The notes under the pieces: generated by a model
The model's database searches: none
Told to the model about the DNA's origin: nothing
Seen by the model: only the letters and a program-made list of their open reading frames with translations
DNA from: an uncultured Clostridia bacterium
Lineage (GTDB): Bacteria > Bacillota > Clostridia > Christensenellales > UBA1242
Direction of reading: 5' to 3'
NCBI GenBank assembly: GCA_947589615.1
Contig: CANQBU010000031.1
Location: forward strand, 1 to 11,325
Length of the DNA: 11,325 nucleotides
Program-made: the position numbers and the translations under genes
Part shown: piece by piece, positions 1 through 5,165 of the stretch
Layout: every line of letters starts with the position of its first letter
How positions within the stretch are numbered: the stretch's first letter is position 1

Positions 1-112
1 CCGTGTAAGCGAGTGTTTCAATGTCAATTATCATATTTTTGTTAAAAATTTTTCATCGTTTTTTGTATCAAAAATAGGCTCCGCTATATTTGCCTCCTCT
101 ATTAATGGCAAT

Positions 113-137
113 AAAAAACCTCTCAATTTTATGAGAG
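113..137 (-). terminator. Intrinsic terminator of the small membrane protein gene
   Basis: Read on the minus strand, a 6-bp stem (CTCTCA / TGAGAG, positions 120-137) with a 6-nt loop is followed by G and six T (113-118). It lies 14 nt past the stop codon of the minus-strand gene at 151-375, so it closes that transcript. Confidence 0.7.
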
Positions 138-150
138 ATTTTATTAGGAT

Positions 151-375
151 TTATAGATTAATTAATCTTAAAATCTTGCCATTAACTATCATAAGAACAA
201 GGTCAACAACCCAAATGATCCAGCCACCAAGGAATATTCTGATGATTGCTGCAACAATTTTACCTTCGGTTACTCTTGTTATAACACCACATACCCAAGC
301 GGTGATAGGAATGATAGCAAGGATAAGACTTACTAATCTGCTTAATCCAAAATAGTCATTACCACTTTTTGCCAT
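151..375 (-). CDS. Small two-helix membrane protein, 74 aa, unknown function
   Basis: I do not recognise a named family with certainty; short two-helix proteins of this kind are common, unannotated, in Bacillota. The ATG at 375 is chosen because an AGGAGG (383-388) sits seven bases upstream; the longer reading frame would start at a TTG at 423 that is really part of the -35 box. Two hydrophobic segments are visible, about residues 12-32 and 40-64, joined by a short charged loop (T33-K39). The second contains a buried-looking Asp58 in WVVDLVLM, next to Gly50-Gly51. The ends are short and basic, and there is no signal-peptide cleavage site. It has its own promoter and terminator, so it appears to be monocistronic. 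A Pmp3/YqaE-like stress peptide is an alternative, but the sequence does not match that family well. Confidence 0.75.
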   Translation of the reverse strand: MAKSGNDYFGLSRLVSLILAIIPITAWVCGVITRVTEGKIVAAIIRIFLGGWIIWVVDLVLMIVNGKILRLINL

Positions 376-382
376 GATTTTG

Positions 383-388
383 CCTCCT
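383..388 (-). promoter_or_regulatory. Shine-Dalgarno site fixing the start at 375
   Basis: AGGAGG on the minus strand with a 7-nt gap to ATG at 375. It rules out the in-frame TTG at 423, which would have no ribosome site and would lie upstream of the predicted transcription start. Confidence 0.8.
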
Positions 389-394
389 GAGTGT

Positions 395-423
395 ATTATA
401 GCATACATTTTCAAATAAAACAA
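395..423 (-). promoter_or_regulatory. Promoter of the small membrane protein gene
   Basis: On the minus strand TTGTTT (418-423), a 17-bp spacer and a perfect TATAAT (395-400) preceded by TGC, an extended -10. The predicted start near 388 leaves a leader of only about 13 nt, which begins at the Shine-Dalgarno site. Confidence 0.65.
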
Positions 424-463
424 TGTTTTTTAACATATTTTTTAATTTTTTTAAATAAATTTT

Positions 464-1135
464 TTATTTTGAAATTTCCCAGTCGATAGTCACGGTTGCG
501 TCAAACTTTATGTCATCAACATTGATTTCTCTTAAACTTGCAGAATTGAACGATGCCTCCTCATATGCCATCTTTTCCATCACTGCAGGAGCAGGTCGTG
601 AAATCTTCACTTCAGAGAAACTGTGATTAATTGACAATATATCTCCAAGTTTAACTTGTGAGGCATCGGCTAGAACTTGAGCATCCTTTCTTGCATTTTC
701 TACAGCCGCTCTTAGCGCCTTTTCTTCTAGCGCTTCTCTTCCCTTTTTAACCTCAAAGGAAATATTTAGTCTTGGTTCAATGTCGGCTTTTGAAATTGCG
801 GCAACAACTTCGCCAAGCATATTTGTGTCATAATCAAATCTTGCTTCAAGCAAGTGAGATGTTTCATAACCAAGAAATTTGTCCTTATATTTTTTTGTCA
901 ACTCTTGATATACCCTATCTACTCTTTGATTTATCCTAAAATCTTGGGTGACAATATTCTTTTCATCAACACCAACCTTTTTCAGGCTTTCCTTCAAAAG
1001 TGTCACCTTTTTGTCAACTTCAGAAAGTGACTTTGAGTAAGATGAATCAAGCACTCGGACTGAAAGGCTGACGCAAATTGTATCAGGTGGAACAGACACC
1101 ACTCCTTCACCCGTAACTCTAATAATTTTATCCAT
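464..1135 (-). CDS. SIMPL (DUF541) domain protein, YggE-like, cytoplasmic form
   Basis: This is a 223-residue SIMPL-domain protein. The family includes E. coli YggE and Brucella BP26, usually exported, with a loose link to oxidative stress and no fixed biochemical activity. The opening IIRVTGEGVVSVPPDTICVSLSV (in two strands) and the long helix around residues 133-157 (KGREALEEKALRAAVENAR) followed by LGDILSINHS are characteristic, as is the closing strand FDATVTIDWEI. Length is near the family norm minus the leader: no signal peptide is present and the mature fold begins at residue 3, so it should be cytosolic. The ATG at 1135 follows an AAGGAGGA (1140-1147). It has its own strong promoter within the end of the upstream methyltransferase gene, though read-through from that gene is possible. 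A weak 5-bp hairpin at 423-436 is the only terminator-like structure after it. Confidence 0.85.
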   Translation of the reverse strand: MDKIIRVTGEGVVSVPPDTICVSLSVRVLDSSYSKSLSEVDKKVTLLKESLKKVGVDEKNIVTQDFRINQRVDRVYQELTKKYKDKFLGYETSHLLEARFDYDTNMLGEVVAAISKADIEPRLNISFEVKKGREALEEKALRAAVENARKDAQVLADASQVKLGDILSINHSFSEVKISRPAPAVMEKMAYEEASFNSASLREINVDDIKFDATVTIDWEISK

Positions 1136-1162
1136 AAATCCTCCTTTAAAATTATCATTTTC

Positions 1163-1192
1163 ATTATAGAATAATTTTTACTTTTTTGTCAA
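1163..1192 (-). promoter_or_regulatory. Consensus sigma-A promoter for the SIMPL gene
   Basis: On the minus strand a perfect TTGACA (1187-1192), an 18-bp spacer and a perfect TATAAT (1163-1168). The -35 box contains the TGA stop codon (1189-1191) of the methyltransferase gene. The predicted start near 1156 gives a leader of about 21 nt. Confidence 0.8.
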
Positions 1193-1869
1193 CTTATTTT
1201 CTCCCCTTTCCAAATTCCCAAAAATTGTTTTTTCCACAGCAATTCTACATTTTCAATCTTTCCAATGTTTAATAATTTTACATTCTTTTCAAACGTTTCA
1301 GGTTCGTCTTCTTCCGCAAGTAATTTGATCCAATCGTTTACTTCCTTTTCGTCATATGATTTTTTCAGCCATTCATATTGAAATTGGCGATAGAATTCCT
1401 CTTCTTCCTTAGTCTCACCTCGCAAAATGTCACAAGTCGCATATTGTCCGCCTTGTTTTAAATGAGCTGAAATATTTTTAATTGCATTCATCTTTTTCTC
1501 ATATCCATGAATGTTATGCACCCCAAACGAAGTTACAACGCAGTCGAATTGTCCAAGATTTTCAAATGTTCTTTCATCGCATATGTCACCTAGGACACCG
1601 ACAAAGTTATATTCCTTCAGCCTCTTTTTTGCTATTTCTAGCATTCCGCTTGAAAAATCAACACCAACAACAGAAGCTTTTGGATGGCGTTTTAATATTT
1701 TTTCCGTTAAAATCCCCGTTCCACAGCAAACATCCAAAATTTTTGCATTATCTTCTATCTTAAGGTTTTCAACAAAAAAATCAAGAGCCTCATCGAAATA
1801 TATATTTACTTTGCGACTTGTCTGCTCATATATTTCTGCTTCATCATCAAATGTTTTTCTTATATCCAT
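1189..1869 (-). CDS. Class I SAM-dependent methyltransferase, substrate unknown
   Basis: A 226-residue Rossmann-fold methyltransferase of the small-molecule type (Methyltransf_11/25-like). Motif I is ILDVCCGTG (residues 44-52), motif II acidic end GVDFSS (69-74), the adenine-contact region GDICD (94-98), and motif IV FDCVVTSFGVHNI (108-120). The N-terminus DIRKTFDDEAEIYEQ resembles the substrate-lid helix of UbiE-like enzymes. The acceptor cannot be told from sequence. The ATG at 1869 is preferred over the in-frame ATG at 1881 because GAGG (1876-1879) is placed correctly for it. The gene starts one base after the TGA of the Nudix gene, so the two are translationally coupled and probably act in the same process. 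Its stop codon lies in the -35 box of the next promoter. Confidence 0.85.
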   Translation of the reverse strand: MDIRKTFDDEAEIYEQTSRKVNIYFDEALDFFVENLKIEDNAKILDVCCGTGILTEKILKRHPKASVVGVDFSSGMLEIAKKRLKEYNFVGVLGDICDERTFENLGQFDCVVTSFGVHNIHGYEKKMNAIKNISAHLKQGGQYATCDILRGETKEEEEFYRQFQYEWLKKSYDEKEVNDWIKLLAEEDEPETFEKNVKLLNIGKIENVELLWKKQFLGIWKGEKIS

Positions 1870-1870
1870 A

Positions 1871-2347
1871 TCATACCTCATGCAAAATTATATGCTCGCA
1901 TACGCCGCTATAATTTTTTATTATTTTTTTTATAATTGCAGGCTTAATTAAGAAAGAGTCCAGCTTATCAATTTCCACCCACTTAAAAATATATTTCTCT
2001 CCTTCAACGCCCAAGAATTCATCCCAATTTTCAAGAAAACCATTATTTTCATCAAGTTCTACAAGAAAATTGATTGAAAATTCGTGATAATTTTCACCAT
2101 TAAAATTAAAAAAGTCTTCAAGATAGAGCCTAAGTGAAGGCTTAATATTTTCAAGTCCCAATTCCTCTTTTAATTCACGCCTTATTGCCGATGTAGAATC
2201 CTCATTCATCTCCACTCTTCCGCCCGGCAAAAGATAGAAATTATAGCCCTTTATCGTGTGCAAAAGAACTTTCTTTTTATCGCGGCTTAAAATAATAGCA
2301 CCGACTCGAAAATTAAATTTATTATCGCCATCTTTATATGATATCAT
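1871..2347 (-). CDS. Nudix hydrolase
   Basis: A 158-residue Nudix pyrophosphatase. The Nudix box G-x5-E-x7-R-E-L-K-E-E-L-G-L is complete at residues 43-65, with R57, E58, E61 and E62 forming the metal site, and is preceded by the usual LLPGGR. The family cleaves X-linked nucleoside diphosphates with Mg2+. Substrates range from oxidised dNTPs to NADH and nucleotide sugars, and nothing here decides between them. The start at 2347 has an AGAGGT Shine-Dalgarno site (2354-2359). It is the first gene of a minus-strand pair with the methyltransferase, and its last codons (CAT GAG GTA TGA) supply the ribosome site of the next gene. The divergent neighbour is the collagen-like gene. Confidence 0.9.
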   Translation of the reverse strand: MISYKDGDNKFNFRVGAIILSRDKKKVLLHTIKGYNFYLLPGGRVEMNEDSTSAIRRELKEELGLENIKPSLRLYLEDFFNFNGENYHEFSINFLVELDENNGFLENWDEFLGVEGEKYIFKWVEIDKLDSFLIKPAIIKKIIKNYSGVCEHIILHEV

Positions 2348-2363
2348 TTTATACCTCTAGCAT

Positions 2364-2392
2364 ATTTTAATATTTTTTCTCAATTAATGCAA
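2364..2392 (-). promoter_or_regulatory. Promoter of the Nudix-methyltransferase pair
   Basis: On the minus strand TTGCAT (2387-2392), a 17-bp spacer and TAAAAT (2364-2369). The predicted start near 2357 falls in the Shine-Dalgarno site, so the leader would be only about 10 nt. Confidence 0.55.
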
Positions 2393-2398
2393 GCATTT

Positions 2399-2427
2399 TT
2401 CACCTTTTATTACCTAAATAATAAAAT
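2399..2427 (+). promoter_or_regulatory. Possible promoter of the collagen-like gene
   Basis: TTCACC (2399-2404), a 17-bp spacer and TAAAAT (2422-2427). The match is moderate and the predicted start (about 2434) coincides with the AGGAGA ribosome site at 2434-2439. If the gene is sporulation-controlled, another sigma factor would be used and this call would be wrong; I could not find a convincing sigma-E, G or K site. Confidence 0.3.
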
Positions 2428-2444
2428 GTATTTAGGAGAAAAAT

Positions 2445-3725
2445 ATGGCAAATTGTTTTAATTACTATCCACCCGATAAATGCAATTTTATCGTTAAAAA
2501 TACAGAAATTCAAGGTCCTATAGGCCCAACTGGTCCAACCGGTCCAACTGGCCCAACCGGAATATCGATCACCGGTCCTACCGGCGCAACTGGCCCAACT
2601 GGAATTTCAATTACTGGTCCAACTGGCCCAACTGGTCCTACAGGAGCAACAGGAGCACCTGGTGGCGGCGAAATCATAATCGGTTCAACCACAACTGTCC
2701 CCGCAAGTGAAGATGCTTCTGTTACCGTCAAATACGACGGAAATGAAACAATCCTTAACTTCTTTATCCCACAAGGCAACACCGGTCCCGCTCAACCAGT
2801 CGAACATTTCGTCATTTCCAATGTGACTATGGGGCAGCCCGGAGAAGCAACTGTGATTGATTCTTTCTCTAATGGTGTTCATCACCTCGAATTTGTTATT
2901 CCACAGGGAGAGCAAGGCTTGCCTGGCGTCCAGGGAGAACAGGGCATTCAGGGCCCACGCGGCGAACAGGGGCCTCAAGGTGAACAAGGAGTTCAAGGCG
3001 AACAAGGTATTCAAGGCCCCCCTGGTGAACAGGGCTTGCCTGGTGAAGCGGGACCGCAAGGACCACAAGGTGAAAAGGGTGAGCAAGGTCCAAGAGGTGT
3101 TCAAGGTCCACAGGGTATTCAAGGGGCAAAGGGTGAGCAAGGTATCCAAGGTGTCCCCGGCATTCGTGGCGAGGCCGGCCCTCAGGGTCCTAGAGGCGAA
3201 CGTGGTGCAACTGGACCATATCAAATTAAAAGTTCCTTCATAGCATCTTACAATAACAATCCCGTCACCTTTCCTGCCAATGGGCTTGAAATTCAATCGG
3301 GAGCAAGGCTTCCTCTTATGCGTAAAGAAACCGACTATGGCGAAATTATAACTTTAAACACAGGAGACAACACAATTACATTTAATTCTACCGGCGTTTA
3401 CTCAATTTTCTTCTCAACGAATGCTTATATTACCCCGCTTGCATCCTCTTTTGACGCAAGAAATGATTTTGTCGCCGTAGGATTTCGAGAAGTGGGAAAG
3501 GAAATGATTTTAGCGGGCGCAAATTCTTGGTCGGATTCGCTTGTCGCAAGAAATATGTTTGGGCAAGGCGTCTTTGTCGTTGATGACACCTCCTCCCCTT
3601 ATGAACTTATTAACCTCAACAACAGATCAATTTTTATTAATGGCTGTGACATAACAAAAACCATAACCGAATCTTATTTCGCTTCGGCTATGGTTAGTGT
3701 TGTAATCACCAAACTTTCAGAATAA
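2445..3725 (+). CDS. Collagen-like protein with two Gly-X-Y tracts and beta-rich C-terminal domain
   Basis: A 426-residue collagen-like protein of the BclA/exosporium-filament style. Order: a short N-terminus with Cys4 and Cys13 (residues 1-23); a GPT/GAT tract (24-75) broken twice by G-ISIT-G; a beta module ending in FIPQG (about 76-112); a related module ending in VIPQG (about 121-155); an uninterrupted tract of 35 Gly-X-Y triplets rich in GEQ, GIQ, GPQ and GPR (155-259); and a 165-residue beta-rich end (262-426) likely to form a trimeric jelly-roll head like BclA or C1q/TNF. No signal peptide, LPXTG anchor or membrane segment is present. It would therefore be deposited from inside the cell (as spore-surface filaments are, made in the mother cell) or exported in an unusual way. 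The ATG follows AGGAGA. Its stop lies one base from the stop of the convergent gene. The GC content of the repeats is higher than the neighbours', as expected from Gly/Pro codons. A phage-tail-fibre origin is the main alternative, but no phage genes are nearby. Confidence 0.85.
   Translation: MANCFNYYPPDKCNFIVKNTEIQGPIGPTGPTGPTGPTGISITGPTGATGPTGISITGPTGPTGPTGATGAPGGGEIIIGSTTTVPASEDASVTVKYDGNETILNFFIPQGNTGPAQPVEHFVISNVTMGQPGEATVIDSFSNGVHHLEFVIPQGEQGLPGVQGEQGIQGPRGEQGPQGEQGVQGEQGIQGPPGEQGLPGEAGPQGPQGEKGEQGPRGVQGPQGIQGAKGEQGIQGVPGIRGEAGPQGPRGERGATGPYQIKSSFIASYNNNPVTFPANGLEIQSGARLPLMRKETDYGEIITLNTGDNTITFNSTGVYSIFFSTNAYITPLASSFDARNDFVAVGFREVGKEMILAGANSWSDSLVARNMFGQGVFVVDDTSSPYELINLNNRSIFINGCDITKTITESYFASAMVSVVITKLSE
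2514..2669 (+). repeat. Coding repeat: GPT-type collagen tract
   Basis: Encodes residues 24-75, mostly Gly-Pro-Thr and Gly-Ala-Thr triplets. A 14-residue unit containing PTGISITGPTG occurs twice with a 42-nt period. The two ISIT segments (2562-2573 and 2604-2615) use a different synonymous codon at all four positions. Confidence 0.85.
2907..3221 (+). repeat. Coding repeat: 35 uninterrupted Gly-X-Y triplets
   Basis: Encodes residues 155-259 with glycine at every third position without a break. X/Y positions favour Gln, Glu, Pro and Arg (GEQ, GIQ, GVQ, GPQ, GPR), unlike the Thr-rich first tract. GEQ-GxQ groupings recur, pointing to growth by internal duplication. Confidence 0.9.
3651..3695 (-). 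terminator. Intrinsic terminator of the glycosylase gene, inside the collagen coding sequence
   Basis: In the minus-strand RNA, positions 3683-3695 and 3659-3671 form a 13-bp stem (12 Watson-Crick pairs and one G-U) with an 11-nt loop. GGTTTTTGTTAT follows, and the structure begins about 32 nt after the stop at 3727. On the plus strand the G-U pair becomes an A-C mismatch and no U-tract follows, so it should act only on the minus strand. Confidence 0.6.
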
Positions 3726-3726
3726 T

Positions 3727-4461
3727 TTACACTTCAATTTTAAACCCATTCCTGCTCCAAAGCCAAAAAGGAGTGTGCAAATCTATAGGTTGCAAGTCTT
3801 CGCCCTTTAAAATTTCTTTCCATCTTTGGCTTGTAATCTCTCGAATATTTGACTTTTTTAATTCCTCTTCAGTAATTACGCCCAATTTTACGCTGGCTTG
3901 CAAAACATGTGTGTCGGGGGCAATCGTTATCTCTCCCCTGTTTGTAAATTTCAAATCAGTGTATTTCGTCATTACGTAAAGCCAATAATTTAAAATCTTA
4001 GAGCCTGACAAATAGGGAAAAAGTTTTTTATTTGATAAAATGTATTCTTTGATATTTTTGATATCAAAATCATTTTTTGCAAACAAGTTTAAAATGTTGC
4101 CCTCAAAATAATCGACAAGCGTATCGCAAAGCCTTCTCCAAATTTGAGGCTGCTTATTGGGTTGAAGTGCAACGCCATATTTTAAAAGTTTTTGGCGGAG
4201 TTGGTCATCTTTCATGTTTTTTACTTCATTTGGATTAAATATCCCCCTACACCCCTCATCTTTGAACGAATTTAATGCACTTTCCCAAAGTTTATATGAA
4301 TTTCTTTGATAATTTAGTGCCATTGGCAATGTAAAATACAAGGCGTTTTCATTTGAAGATTTATTTAGCCCTGGGTTTGAGTCCTCGGGCATTTTTTCGC
4401 CGCCCAGCAAGCCTTCTTTATAATATTTTATTAATAATTTTACTCTGTCGACAATTTCCAT
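3727..4461 (-). CDS. Probable AGOG-like 8-oxoguanine DNA glycosylase/AP lyase (HhH-GPD fold)
   Basis: A 244-residue protein that resembles the archaeal AGOG branch of the HhH-GPD DNA glycosylases. These excise 8-oxoguanine and cut the strand through a Lys Schiff base. A hairpin-like segment YLSGSKILNYWLYVM (150-164) would place the catalytic Lys at K155. ITIAPDTHVLQASVKLG (178-194) would supply the catalytic Asp at D183. The C-terminal LQPIDLHTPFWLWSR (223-237) matches the helical end I recall for AGOG. The middle ALNYQRNSYKLWE and KYGVALQPNKQPQIWRRL also fit. No Fe-S cysteine cluster is seen, unlike endonuclease III. These matches come from memory of the family, not a search. The gene is monocistronic and convergent with the collagen-like gene. 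Its promoter lies so close that the message may be leaderless. ATG at 4461 is chosen because the following helix and MPED segment look intact; Met24 is the alternative. Confidence 0.6.
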   Translation of the reverse strand: MEIVDRVKLLIKYYKEGLLGGEKMPEDSNPGLNKSSNENALYFTLPMALNYQRNSYKLWESALNSFKDEGCRGIFNPNEVKNMKDDQLRQKLLKYGVALQPNKQPQIWRRLCDTLVDYFEGNILNLFAKNDFDIKNIKEYILSNKKLFPYLSGSKILNYWLYVMTKYTDLKFTNRGEITIAPDTHVLQASVKLGVITEEELKKSNIREITSQRWKEILKGEDLQPIDLHTPFWLWSRNGFKIEV

Positions 4462-4467
4462 ACCTAA

Positions 4468-4496
4468 ATTATATCAAATTTAAAAAAATTTCACAA
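4468..4496 (-). promoter_or_regulatory. Promoter of the glycosylase gene, predicting a leaderless transcript
   Basis: On the minus strand TTGTGA (4491-4496), a 17-bp spacer and a perfect TATAAT (4468-4473). The expected transcription start is at or within a base or two of the ATG at 4461, and only TTAGGT separates the -10 box from ATG. Confidence 0.6.
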
Positions 4497-4530
4497 ATAT
4501 TTATCAAAAAAAACATTTTTTTAAAAATTA

Positions 4531-4559
4531 TTGCATTTGCAGAATAATTGTGCTATAAT
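4531..4559 (+). promoter_or_regulatory. Strong promoter of the 90-residue orphan gene
   Basis: TTGCAT (4531-4536), a 17-bp spacer and a perfect TATAAT (4554-4559) preceded by TGC, an extended -10. The predicted start near 4566 coincides with the GTGAGG ribosome site (4566-4571), leaving a 13-nt leader. Confidence 0.75.
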
Positions 4560-4578
4560 AAAAAAGTGAGGTTATATT

Positions 4579-4851
4579 ATGGCAAAGAAAGATAAATTTG
4601 TTTTGACGGATAGCGCCGTTTTTCAAAAGTATTTGAATGAAAAAACAAAATTGGAAGGGATTTACGGAACAGAAACTGCTGTTAAAAAAGTTATTTTAAG
4701 AATTAATAAAAAATTAAATGAATTGGAACTTAATAACATTACCGTAGGTCAAAACAGTGCCCTTTTAAAAAGAGAACTTGAAGAAACAAAACAATATCTC
4801 CAATCCGTTTATCTTAAAACCGAAGATGTCGTAGAAGACGAGAAAATATAG
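4579..4851 (+). CDS. Small soluble charged protein, 90 aa, unknown function
   Basis: I do not recognise it. The sequence is rich in Lys, Glu, Leu and Asn with no cysteine, Trp, signal peptide or membrane segment. Residues from about 30 to 78 (VKKVILRINKKLNELEL, then LLKRELEETKQYLQSVYL) look mostly helical and could form a short coiled-coil hairpin, with a basic N-terminus (MAKKDKF) and an acidic C-terminus (EDVVEDEKI). A good extended -10 promoter, a GAGG ribosome site seven bases before ATG, and codon use like the neighbours argue that it is real. It stands alone between the divergent glycosylase gene and tRNA-Arg. A weak AT-rich hairpin at 4872-4886 followed by TTCTTTT could end the transcript. 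A nucleoid- or ribosome-associated role is conceivable but unsupported. Confidence 0.7.
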   Translation: MAKKDKFVLTDSAVFQKYLNEKTKLEGIYGTETAVKKVILRINKKLNELELNNITVGQNSALLKRELEETKQYLQSVYLKTEDVVEDEKI

Positions 4852-4938
4852 TAATTTTCATTATTTTCCTTTGATATCCACTATCATTCTTTTATTATGC
4901 AAAATTTTGAAATTATTTTCTTTTGTCCTTTTAAATGT

Positions 4939-4967
4939 TTGCAAATTTTATTTTAATGTTGTATAAT
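4939..4967 (+). promoter_or_regulatory. Promoter of tRNA-Arg
   Basis: TTGCAA (4939-4944), a 17-bp spacer and a perfect TATAAT (4962-4967). The start should fall near 4974, about eight bases before the mature tRNA 5' end. The discriminator (CTTTAAC) is AT-rich, not the GC-rich type linked to stringent control in some bacteria. Confidence 0.75.
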
Positions 4968-4981
4968 CTTTAACATGCCAT

Positions 4982-5058
4982 GCGCCCATAGCTCAACTGG
5001 ATAGAGCGTCAGTCTACGGAACTGAAGGTTGGGGGTTCGATCCCCTCTGGGCGCACCA
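4982..5058 (+). tRNA. tRNA-Arg (anticodon ACG)
   Basis: A complete 77-nt cloverleaf. The acceptor stem GCGCCCA / TGGGCGC (4982-4988 with 5048-5054) is followed by discriminator A and an encoded CCA (5056-5058). The D-stem is GCTC/GAGC, the anticodon stem TCAGT/ACTGA encloses CTACGGA with anticodon ACG at 5016-5018, and the T-arm is GGGGG-TTCGATC-CCCTC. A34 should be edited to inosine by TadA so that the tRNA reads CGU, CGC and CGA. It is transcribed alone from its own promoter and ended by the hairpin directly downstream. Confidence 0.97.
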
Positions 5059-5086
5059 AAAAAAGCACCAGACTGGTGCTTTTTTT
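5058..5086. terminator. Bidirectional intrinsic terminator shared by tRNA-Arg and the transglutaminase-like gene
   Basis: GCACCA (5065-5070), loop GAC, TGGTGC (5074-5079), flanked by seven A on the left (5058-5064) and seven T on the right (5080-5086). It is therefore a good terminator on both strands. It begins in the last base of the tRNA CCA and lies about 80 nt beyond the stop of the minus-strand gene at 5166. Confidence 0.85.
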
Positions 5087-5165
5087 GTTTACCTAAAATT
5101 GACGAATTTATAATTTCTTTCAAAATTTATTAATTTTTTTCAATATTTCAAAATTTTTTCATTTT

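Noticed and set aside
1..34. Minus-strand frame starting ATG at 34 and reading MIIDIETLAYT off the window edge, as a partial gene.
   Set aside because: Only 11 codons are visible, there is no ribosome site before the ATG, and no convincing promoter lies between it and the terminator at 113-137. It may be real but cannot be supported here.
87..101. Minus-strand AGAGGAGGCAAATAT resembling the ribosome site and start of the gene at 375 (shared GGAGGCAAA), as a decayed duplicate start.
   Set aside because: No start codon follows and a TAG comes at once; no protein similarity continues. Nine shared bases around a Shine-Dalgarno core can be chance.
423..436. ATGTT-TTTT-AACAT hairpin followed on the minus strand by TGTTTTATTT, as terminator of the SIMPL gene.
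   Set aside because: The 5-bp stem is AT-rich and overlaps the next promoter's -35 box. Too weak to call as a feature.
1511..1951. 146-codon plus-strand frame opposite the methyltransferase and Nudix genes.
   Set aside because: It has no ribosome site and no protein features, and it is fully explained by the opposite-strand genes with motif-level evidence.
2907..3221. The repeated segment considered as a CRISPR array or tandem DNA repeat.
   Set aside because: The period is 9 bases tied to codons, with synonymous variation and no spacers; it is protein-coding repeat.
2510..3296. Long minus-strand and other-frame readings across the collagen gene (GPV-rich and LTL-rich repeats).
   Set aside because: They are shadows of the period-9 Gly-X-Y coding repeat; the true frame has the ribosome site, uninterrupted glycine periodicity and a structured end domain.
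4872..4886. TGATA-TCCAC-TATCA hairpin followed by TTCTTTT, as terminator of the 90-aa gene.
   Set aside because: The five AT-rich pairs give little stability and the T-run is interrupted. Mentioned in the gene entry only.
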